From assembly GCA_009842375.1 (NCBI GenBank), contig VYFM01000226.1, forward strand, positions 1 to 5,180: a stretch of 5,180 bases of DNA. Direction: 5' to 3'. Positions within the stretch are counted from its first letter, which is position 1; each line of letters begins with the position of its first letter. The position numbers and the translations under genes were made by a program. Below the pieces are notes generated by a model. That model was not told the DNA's origin. It saw nothing but the letters and a program-made list of their open reading frames with translations, and made no database searches. Source of the DNA: Candidatus Poribacteria bacterium (GTDB lineage Bacteria; Poribacteria; WGA-4E; WGA-3G). This document shows, one piece after another, positions 1-4,998 of this stretch.

Positions 1-2
1 GG

Positions 3-263
3 AAGATATTCGACACTCCCGGACTGGATGCCTGCAAATATCTTTGGCGCCAGTCCGGTGTTTATTTCCGATATCCGGTTGATTTGAAACCCTTCATCGG
101 ATTCTATAGACGGGTGTACTCGATGGTGAATAGGACATTACTGCGATGCGGGACGCGTGGCTTGAGTTGCGGGGGCTTTCGCAGCGCTTACGTTGACAAT
201 GCAGCTCAAGGAAAGGGGAGAGAGCGAATCCTAAAATGGCCATATAGAGAACAGAGTGGTTAA
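3..263 (+). CDS. Possible 3' end of a left-truncated gene, unrecognised
   Basis: Reading frame 3 is open from the window edge to a TAA at 261-263, giving 86 residues with no start inside the window. The first 40 or so residues look protein-like (aromatic and hydrophobic, e.g. YLWRQSGVYFRYPVDLKPF). The rest is rich in Arg, Gly and Cys and looks less like real protein, so a genuine gene could end earlier through a frameshift. Frame 1 is also open, to a TGA at 85-87 (28 residues), and is an alternative end of an upstream gene. I recognise no family in either frame. A hairpin at 19-58 lies inside the frame, which argues somewhat against coding. Low confidence. Confidence 0.25.
   Translation, partial: KIFDTPGLDACKYLWRQSGVYFRYPVDLKPFIGFYRRVYSMVNRTLLRCGTRGLSCGGFRSAYVDNAAQGKGRERILKWPYREQSG
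19..58 (+). repeat. Inverted repeat / hairpin, possible terminator
   Basis: Perfect 9-base arms CCGGACTGG (19-27) and CCAGTCCGG (50-58). A further GCC (30-32) can pair with GGC (46-48) inside, across a small internal loop. On the + strand the right arm is followed by TGTTTATTT, so it resembles a weak rho-independent terminator for a gene left of the window. The apical loop is large for a typical terminator. It could also be a palindromic intergenic repeat. Confidence 0.45.
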
Positions 264-780
264 TTTCGGTGAACGCCGTGCTTTGCTAGGTGTCGTATCC
301 TCCGTACTGGTTAATAACGTCAAGGGAACAGTAGAAGAGAAGAAATCGAAATACCTACCACGACTATGGTTGCGAAATCGTCAATACCGAAGAACCTGGG
401 CGTGGTTATCAAGGCAAAAGAAATGCAGAAACTAGCCAAGGTCATCTCTCATAAAGTGTAGAAGACATAGCCCTCGAATTTCGGCCCATCTCATCATAAT
501 CGAGACATCTTACACCTTACCCAAGGCACCTAACCCATCCATGGTGTCGGAATCCCTTCGCATCGCCGTCCAGGATTTCTGTCGGCTTCCAAAACGTCCG
601 GAAGAGCGCATACATCGCTCCAGCGAATTTCGTGTGCTGGAAAACACGTGCCGTTCGATCTATCTCGGGCGCTATGAACCGCCCCTCATACGATATCTCG
701 TGGTGGCGACCTTGTGCCACACTAATCCTTTGCCACCATCGAACTGGATAGAGCCTCCAAGCTATCAATCATGCTCTGCA
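264..780. other. Stretch without a convincing gene
   Basis: About 500 bases in which every reading frame on both strands is short or unconvincing. A + frame from ATG 541 (94 codons) and a - frame ending at 517 (83 codons) cover each other. Neither has a recognisable motif. A 31-codon + frame starts at an ATG near 366, and a 59-codon + frame starts at GTG 256. I saw no tRNA-like or repeat-array structure. It may be decayed coding sequence or intergenic DNA. Confidence 0.4.
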
Positions 781-806
781 CGAAGAAAAAGCCGCCCGAA
801 GGCGGC
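781..806 (-). terminator. Rho-independent terminator of the exported-protein operon
   Basis: Perfect 6-base GC stem: GCCGCC (791-796) and GGCGGC (801-806). Read leftward, the 4-base loop is TTCG, an especially stable tetraloop, and the stem is followed by TTTTTCTTCG (790-781). This is a textbook intrinsic terminator for - strand transcription. It lies about 60 bases past the stop of the 865-1170 gene, with no other - strand gene between. The + direction lacks a T-run after the stem. Confidence 0.9.
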
Positions 807-864
807 TAAGAATGATAAATGGTAGTTATTACTTCCACCATTGAAAGGGGAAAACAGATCAATG

Positions 865-1170
865 TCAGATGTCACGGGCACGCTGCAAAACGATCATGGG
901 CACGCAAAACGGTTCTCCACCTCGTAATGATAAGCCACCTTGTATCATCGACGGGTCTGTCCCATTTACCCTGATCATCCACTGACAGGGAACTGCCTCC
1001 TTTCCAAAGGGATGCGGAATGGAATAACTGGAAGGTATACCTGACCAATCGGAATATTCAGGAGATCGAGCAAGGGCTGGGGCAGCCTTAAATACCGTAT
1101 CAATGGCAATGACCGTCAAGGCAATGGCAATCACAGACAAGACGGTTTTGGTGAATTTATCGGTAGTCAT
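865..1170 (-). CDS. Small exported or membrane-anchored protein, unknown function
   Basis: 101 residues starting MTTDKFTK. I chose the ATG at 1170-1168 because AGGA lies eight bases upstream and because a longer in-frame extension to 1329 would run deep inside the upstream gene. Residues 8-27 are strongly hydrophobic and are followed by APALA and then Arg, so the N-terminus is either a signal peptide cut near residue 35 or a single membrane anchor. The mature part (about 66 residues) has two cysteines (62, 89) that could form a disulfide outside the cytoplasm. It ends in a hydrophobic stretch near residues 90-96 (PMIVLQR). Its start overlaps the end of the 1720-1157 gene by 14 bases, so the two are probably translationally coupled on one transcript ending at the terminator at 781-806. 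I do not recognise a domain. Confidence 0.75.
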   Translation of the reverse strand: MTTDKFTKTVLSVIAIALTVIAIDTVFKAAPALARSPEYSDWSGIPSSYSIPHPFGKEAVPCQWMIRVNGTDPSMIQGGLSLRGGEPFCVPMIVLQRARDI

Positions 1171-1720
1171 GAGGATAGTCCTGCCAAGGCCAGCCGTCCA
1201 CGAAGTAGGCCTGCGGATCGAAATCTTCCCAGTCCGTCGGGTTCCATGGAGACGGCATCCATGATGAGCCCCAACCGTACACAATCTGATGCAGTTCGGC
1301 GGAATCAGTATCCACGTCACGCGGATCATTGAAAACGGCCTGCAAATCCGAAGCCATGCGACGAGGCGGCATTCCTGGGTTGCCGGGTCTCGGGTACCCG
1401 AAGCGTGCCACTAACACTGCTTTTTCAGACATTGATCCAAAGGACTGCACGGGATCTGTATCCACCTCACGCGGATCGTGGAAAACGGCCACGCCCCAAG
1501 GGTCGCGGGGAAACCAAGGTTCGTGGGGATGCGGATCGGCACTGATGACTTGCCACGTGTTTGGGGCGCTGTGACATGCATTACCTGTAAGGTCATCATC
1601 GTTGAAGTGTACATACGGATCCTTGCAAGCTAACGCCAAATTCATATGACCAGCACCAAATACTATTGAACTGGCAAGAACGGTAACTACACGCCATACT
1701 CTCTTTGATTTCACTTTCAT
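1157..1720 (-). CDS. Secreted protein with internal 50-residue duplication and Trp-rich tail
   Basis: 187 residues. The start at 1720 is supported by GGAGGG four bases upstream (1725-1730). The N-terminus is a classic Sec signal: basic MKVKSKRVWR, a hydrophobic core at about 11-31, then ALA before Cys32. ALA fits signal peptidase I; the residues before Cys32 do not make a good lipobox. The mature protein has two Cys (32, 49). AVFHDPREVDTD at 78-89 recurs as AVFNDPRDVDTD at 128-139, exactly 50 residues later. The matching DNA (1306-1340 and 1456-1490) differs at only 4 of 35 bases, so the duplication is recent or under constraint. The last 38 residues hold six Trp (150, 154, 159, 164, 177, 179) and four Tyr among Asp and Pro, suggesting a surface that binds a ligand or polymer; this is inference. 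First gene of a two-gene operon. No family recognised. Confidence 0.8.
   Translation of the reverse strand: MKVKSKRVWRVVTVLASSIVFGAGHMNLALACKDPYVHFNDDDLTGNACHSAPNTWQVISADPHPHEPWFPRDPWGVAVFHDPREVDTDPVQSFGSMSEKAVLVARFGYPRPGNPGMPPRRMASDLQAVFNDPRDVDTDSAELHQIVYGWGSSWMPSPWNPTDWEDFDPQAYFVDGWPWQDYPHDYR
1306..1490 (-). repeat. Direct repeat pair inside the secreted-protein gene (period 150 bp)
   Basis: Bases 1306-1340 and 1456-1490 match at 31 of 35 positions by hand alignment. The spacing is exactly 150 bases, 50 codons, so the reading frame is kept. The repeats encode VFHDPREVDTD and VFNDPRDVDTD. Sequence between and beyond the copies matches less well, so either only the acidic motif has been preserved or a short segment was copied. 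Confidence 0.8.
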
Positions 1721-1755
1721 TGGGCCCTCCTACGGACACTTGAAATTTGGGTATG

Positions 1756-1775
1756 TGTACAGCTGTTGCTGTACA
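1756..1775. promoter_or_regulatory. Palindromic operator candidate at the operon start site
   Basis: TGTACAGC (1756-1763) and GCTGTACA (1768-1775) form a perfect 8+8 palindrome with a 4-base centre. It lies just downstream of the predicted leftward -10 box (1781-1786) and so spans about -1 to +19 of the exported-protein operon, a position typical of a repressor site. The divergent XRE regulator at 1949 is the nearest candidate to bind it. The half-site does not match the LexA boxes I know. Confidence 0.65.
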
Positions 1776-1780
1776 ATGGA

Positions 1781-1810
1781 TTTCTAACATAGGCGTAAAC
1801 GTTATGTCAA
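1781..1810 (-). promoter_or_regulatory. Sigma70-type promoter of the exported-protein operon
   Basis: Read leftward: a perfect -35 TTGACA (1810-1805), an 18-base spacer that ends in TGT (an extended -10 TGn), then TAGAAA (1786-1781) as a 4/6 match to the -10 consensus. The predicted start site near 1774 leaves a leader of about 54 bases with the GGAGGG ribosome site. Upstream of the -35 are an A5 tract (1820-1816) and an A8 tract (1833-1826), about one helical turn apart, resembling an UP element. Confidence 0.6.
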
Positions 1811-1849
1811 GTGCGTTTTTACGTGTTTTTTTTCCCTTCTTCTATGATC

Positions 1850-1878
1850 TTGACTTGAGATCACGACGCTATTATTCT
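1850..1878 (+). promoter_or_regulatory. Predicted promoter of the XRE regulator gene
   Basis: TTGACT (1850-1855), 17-base spacer, TATTCT (1873-1878): 5/6 and 4/6 matches to the sigma70 boxes with ideal spacing. A start site near 1885 would leave a leader of about 64 bases containing the 1898-1925 palindrome. The promoter diverges from the one at 1781-1810; the two -35 boxes are about 40 bases apart. Confidence 0.5.
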
Positions 1879-1897
1879 CCCTCCCCCGAAAATCAAC

Positions 1898-1925
1898 GTC
1901 GTGGCCAAGATTCCTTGGCCTCGAC
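1898..1925. promoter_or_regulatory. Long palindrome in the leader of the XRE gene
   Basis: GTCG-T-GGCCAAG (1898-1909) and CTTGGCC-T-CGAC (1914-1925) pair over 11 base pairs with one T-T mismatch around an ATTC centre. It sits between the predicted XRE promoter and its ribosome site (AAGGG near 1939-1943). That fits either an autoregulatory operator or a stable mRNA hairpin. No T-run follows, so it is not an intrinsic terminator. A possible GTG start at 1901 falls inside the palindrome, one reason to prefer the ATG at 1949. Confidence 0.6.
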
Positions 1926-1948
1926 AACAACTGACATCAAGGGTACTC

Positions 1949-2470
1949 ATGACAGAATTTGGCACCGCGCTGAAAAAGGCGCGCAAGGGGATGGGATGGG
2001 ATCAACGCAGTTTGGGTACAGCTCTCCGAATGTCCGACAAAACCATTGCAGACTTGGAGACAAAAGGACACCCCGAAATACCCGCCGCCCAAGACGCACT
2101 GGATTTCATGAGAGCCTACAATATTGAATTCAAGAACGACTTCTCAATTGTCAGCGTGCCGGCGATAGCCCAGCGATATTTCCTGACGCTGGATTTCCGG
2201 TTCGAGCCGGATCAGGATGAGCGCGTTCGCGTTATCACGAGACGGATGCAGGTCGTCGGCATGTCCGTTGTGCGCAGGCTCAACCAAGCCCGGATGACGG
2301 CGTCGAGTTTCGACGGCGTGGAACTGCATGCCCCACCGATCAACAAATCCTCTTTTAATGCCGTATTGACCGAGTTTATCGAAGATTTCGGCCCGTCAAT
2401 TGACTGCCTCGTCCGAAACACTCGTGGAATCCGACTTACAAAGGAATATGTCCCCAAACTTTGGGATTAA
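1949..2470 (+). CDS. XRE-family helix-turn-helix transcriptional regulator
   Basis: 173 residues from ATG 1949, which has AAGGG six bases upstream. A longer GTG start at 1901 would add 16 residues but lies inside a palindrome and lacks a good ribosome site. Residues 4-60 have the pattern of a Cro/C1-type DNA-binding domain: FGTALKKARKGMGWDQRSLG, then the helix-turn-helix LGTALRMSDKTIADLE with the family's typical Ile and Leu near positions 33-36. Residues 64-173 form a C-terminal part I do not recognise, probably for dimerisation or ligand sensing; its single Cys is at 153. It has no catalytic Ser/Lys pair of the LexA/C1 type that I can see. The gene diverges from the exported-protein operon and converges on the caspase gene, with overlapping stop codons. 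Likely role: repressor acting on the intergenic palindromes (inference). Confidence 0.85.
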   Translation: MTEFGTALKKARKGMGWDQRSLGTALRMSDKTIADLETKGHPEIPAAQDALDFMRAYNIEFKNDFSIVSVPAIAQRYFLTLDFRFEPDQDERVRVITRRMQVVGMSVVRRLNQARMTASSFDGVELHAPPINKSSFNAVLTEFIEDFGPSIDCLVRNTRGIRLTKEYVPKLWD

Positions 2471-3675
2471 CTGCCCGACCCGGCTTGTTGTTCCGGCAGC
2501 AGCATACCGATTGCTTCGACAAGCATTTCCTGTACATCTGGCCCCCCGATAAAAATGATCACACAGAACAGTAGCGGCAACGCGACCGCTACGCCCAGAC
2601 ACCAAAGCAGGCGTCTGTTACTGCGATCCAGTCCTTTAACGCTTGTGTTCAGCTGAATTGTAATTTCTTTCTCTTTGGTCAGGTTGTCTGTAAGTAGTTT
2701 GTTCGCGGTTTTAAGGTCTTTGTTTTCAGCTTTCAGACGATTGTTTTCAATTTCGGTGAGCTTTCTTATATTTTTATCTCGGGTTGAATCCCTGAACGAT
2801 TTTCGAACTTTGTGTGCTACTTTATTGAATCGTACGTTCGCTTGATCGTTATTTGGAAAGACAGTGAAGCTGGAGAGCAGAAATTCCTCGTCAGAATAAG
2901 GGCGATTGGAACGGTCGCTGACTTGAGCAATGTTAGAGACCGGAACCTCCAGATCGCGCGTTCTTTCTTGACAGTGCTTATTGATGATGTAACGCAGCGT
3001 GTCAAACGACAAGCCATAAGAAAATCCTTCCTGGACTCCGCCCTCCAGCGTCTCAAGAAGACAGCCCGTGAATAGTGGAAATTCATTATCGTCCGCCCCG
3101 TAGACCAAACCAATGTTGCTCTGAGAGTTTGCTGTCAGAAACACCGCTGAAGCTCCGCGGCCTTCGGTTTCAAATTGGTTTTCTGGAGGGGCGAGTGGAA
3201 GCAAGACCTGGTCTTTGTGCGGTGTGTGTATTGCGCCGGAGTCACAGGCGTCCACGATGAAGTACAGCCGCATGCTGCCCGCACCGAAAATTTCTTGATA
3301 GAGGGCGTCAAACCCGATATGGGTGTCATCACGTATCGATCCATCGGGTTTGTCGGAACTGTTACGAACCTTAAGCAAGTAACGATTATCAAAGAATGTT
3401 CCGTGTGTCACGATATAGACGAAGACATCTCGAAACATGGTGTTGTTGCGCACAAATTGTGCTGCGGCGTCAATCTGAGCAGTAGCACTCAATTCAGAGT
3501 TAAAAAGATCGTGGACATTCTCCGGTAACAGATCGAGGCCAACATGGGATCGTAAAAAATATTGTTTTATCGCATCGTGAGCACGGGAAAAGGACTTCCT
3601 GTCATGGTCGTTGTAATTTGAAAAGCTGCTTGCACCCAGCAGAATCAGACAAGTCGTAGTGGGATTGAGAAACAT
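2467..3675 (-). CDS. Membrane-anchored caspase-like protease (peptidase C14)
   Basis: 402 residues. Residues 8-245 are a caspase-fold domain: first strand CLILLGASSF (9-18), catalytic His91 in YIVTHGTF, and catalytic Cys144 in FIVDACDSGA, with the expected strand before each. Family members cut proteins after a specific residue, and many bacterial ones serve cell-death or defence modules. Residues 303-345 form a coiled coil with alternating Asn (311, 318, 325) and Leu (314, 321, 328) at seven-residue spacing, a pattern that favours parallel dimers. One transmembrane helix follows at about 356-378, with Arg354/355 before it, so the protease should face the cytoplasm with a 24-residue tail outside. 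The ATG at 3675 has no visible Shine-Dalgarno; no better in-frame start exists before the upstream stop. Its end overlaps that of the XRE gene by 3 bases. No adjacent partner gene is recognised. The protease call is firm; substrate and role are unknown. Confidence 0.9.
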   Translation of the reverse strand: MFLNPTTTCLILLGASSFSNYNDHDRKSFSRAHDAIKQYFLRSHVGLDLLPENVHDLFNSELSATAQIDAAAQFVRNNTMFRDVFVYIVTHGTFFDNRYLLKVRNSSDKPDGSIRDDTHIGFDALYQEIFGAGSMRLYFIVDACDSGAIHTPHKDQVLLPLAPPENQFETEGRGASAVFLTANSQSNIGLVYGADDNEFPLFTGCLLETLEGGVQEGFSYGLSFDTLRYIINKHCQERTRDLEVPVSNIAQVSDRSNRPYSDEEFLLSSFTVFPNNDQANVRFNKVAHKVRKSFRDSTRDKNIRKLTEIENNRLKAENKDLKTANKLLTDNLTKEKEITIQLNTSVKGLDRSNRRLLWCLGVAVALPLLFCVIIFIGGPDVQEMLVEAIGMLLPEQQAGSGS

Positions 3676-4216
3676 GGGAATTGAAGTCTTATTGGTTTCG
3701 TCGTTTATTTTGTCGGGGCTTTTTGAGGGGCGGTCAAGTTAGTGTGGGGATAAGGTCCTTGCCGAACAACGGCCACTGCCAACAGGGCATAGGTAAGACG
3801 ACCTGTTTTTTCTATTGCTTCTGTAGTGTCCCAGCTTAGGGTAGGCACCGGACGAAGACACCGGCGGGTGTCCTTCCAATCATGCTGCAGACTGGTAGAG
3901 CCATTCGGTATTGTAGAACATAACGCTAGACCGCCCACAAGACCAGATTTGGGTTGCTATCTATGGCATCCATGGTTTTTGCGTATGGTTTGGGTGCACA
4001 ATATCGTGAAAAAATGAGGTTGCGCTAGTACACTGTGCCTTGACGGTAAGAGTTTGTTCACAAAGGAAACTGACGTCGCACTCAGGGAGTAGTGGATCCT
4101 ATCGGTTTGCCATATGTGGCATCTGCTTGTGAGGTGTCTTGTGGAAATTATGTGTGTGTTGGGCTTGAATACCGATGCTGCTTCTCTGCCTTCCGAATCT
4201 GACCAGTCTCACCATG
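3676..4216. other. Stretch without a confident gene upstream of the caspase
   Basis: About 540 bases between two leftward genes. A leftward frame from GTG 3938 to a stop at 3705 (77 codons) ends 29 bases before the caspase start. Its last 38 residues contain a short hydrophobic run (LTYALLAVAVV) but it has no ribosome site, so I do not call it. A bulged hairpin lies at 3853-3877. No terminator with a T-run follows the DUF2513 gene, so read-through into the caspase gene is possible. No tRNA-like element was seen. Confidence 0.45.
3853..3877. repeat. Hairpin upstream of the caspase gene
   Basis: GACACC (3857-3862) pairs with GGTGTC (3867-3872) around a 4-base loop. The flanking GAAG and CTTC extend the stem to 9 pairs with one bulged C. 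Neither strand has a T-run after it, so it is not a terminator. It may be a structured leader element or an operator for the caspase gene 180 bases downstream. Confidence 0.4.
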
Positions 4217-4570
4217 CTACAACTCAAGCCCAGTATGTTCTGCAATTTTTTTCTTCAGGTATCCTTGGGCCAGTCTATTGATCAATTCAATAGAGGCATT
4301 ACCACCCGTCTCAGCAACAGCAACTTTCGTCTTTTCCCATATTCCACCATCACGTACTGACTCTATGAAATCGTGCCCTGCTGAAGTCATCCGGTATACA
4401 TGGTCGTTCAGTTGTTCCAGAAATCCTTTGTCGCACAGCAAACTAAGGTGGTGATGTTTTTTCTGCTCTTCTCTGGATTGGCTCATAAGCAATGGAAAAA
4501 TATACTGGTGAGACTCTTTCTCCTCAATTTCAAACATCAGCTCCCGTAAGTAATCGTAATCTCTCTTCAT
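4217..4570 (-). CDS. DUF2513 family protein
   Basis: 117 residues. Two ATGs are adjacent (4573 and 4570). I chose the second because AGAGGA (4582-4577) is then six bases away rather than three, and because family members typically begin MKRD. The sequence follows the DUF2513 pattern: MKRDYDYLRELMFEIEE at the start, a central His-rich segment leading to LLCDKGFLEQL, then the hallmark MTSAGHDFIESVRDGGIWEK (61-80) and a helical C-terminus (SIELINRLAQGYLKKKIAEH). The layout resembles a small winged-helix protein. DUF2513 genes have no assigned function and are frequent in prophages and integrative elements, which fits the integrase 3' end 429 bases away. Codon GC is low (about 44% by hand) compared with the integrase. 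No terminator was found after the stop. Confidence 0.88.
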   Translation of the reverse strand: MKRDYDYLRELMFEIEEKESHQYIFPLLMSQSREEQKKHHHLSLLCDKGFLEQLNDHVYRMTSAGHDFIESVRDGGIWEKTKVAVAETGGNASIELINRLAQGYLKKKIAEHTGLEL

Positions 4571-4573
4571 CAT

Positions 4574-4998
4574 ATTTCCTCTGCATTCATCTTACTGCTT
4601 GCAATGAAACTGCATCCATGCACAGACACTTGGTTATTGGTCGATACTTGAAACCGGTGGTTGCAAACTTTCTTCACAACACCAGTCAGTCACGGCGAAC
4701 CAATGATTGCGCTCTATCTTAGTCTATCTTTGGGGCTCTAACGAAGGCGGACATATTCCCAACCTGTACTTTGACAAGTCGTGCAGCCTAGACCACTACA
4801 GCTTGTGCATTGGACCCAGTCGTCGTTGTTCAACGCACTACCGAACACACTGTCACATCTCGTGTGATCTTTTCCTTCGAAGCATCGTTCAGCGCTCTAT
4901 CAGCCCACGATGGGTTCTCAGTTCAGCCTAGAGGTGGTTAGTGCCTTTTAATTATACCGGTGGAGGCTGAGCGAATGAATCCACGAAGGGTATCAGAA
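4574..4998. other. Stretch without a gene between integrase and DUF2513
   Basis: About 425 bases. Open frames here are short and motif-free. CAGCCTAGA occurs twice in direct orientation (4784-4792, 4924-4932), and TCAGCCT (4923-4929) is mirrored by AGGCTGA (4964-4970). Such short repeats near an integrase end can be recombinase arm sites or chance. The region must hold the DUF2513 promoter, but I found no pair of boxes I trust. No tRNA or strong terminator is visible. Confidence 0.4.

Noticed and set aside
517..768. 83-codon - frame downstream of the terminator
   Set aside because: No ribosome site or recognisable motif. It would begin right after a strong intrinsic terminator without a visible promoter.
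541..825. 94-codon + frame starting at ATG 541
   Set aside because: No ribosome site, no motif, overlapped by an equally long antisense frame, and it runs through the leftward terminator stem at 791-806.
1794..1833. Weak stem (CGTAAA / TTTACG) followed by eight T on the + strand as a terminator
   Set aside because: AT-rich 6-pair stem, no upstream + strand gene to terminate, and it overlaps the leftward -35 box. The A/T tracts fit an UP element better.
2198..2211. CCGG-TTCGAG-CCGG resembling a tRNA T-arm
   Set aside because: It lies inside the XRE coding region and no other tRNA arms surround it.
2812..3528. Several + strand frames opposite the caspase gene
   Set aside because: They are antisense shadows of a clearly conserved protein and have no motifs of their own.
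3707..3737. Caspase promoter: TTGACC (3737-3732) and CAAAAT (3712-3707), leftward
   Set aside because: The -35 is good but the 19-base spacer and weak -10 make it unreliable.
3705..3938. 77-codon - frame with a GTG start just upstream of the caspase
   Set aside because: No ribosome site; only a short hydrophobic run near the end is protein-like. Kept only as a possible gene remnant.
4160..4232. Inverted repeat TGGGCTTGA / TCAAGCCCA around the DUF2513 stop as a terminator
   Set aside because: The arms are separated by 55 bases and no T-run follows on the - strand.
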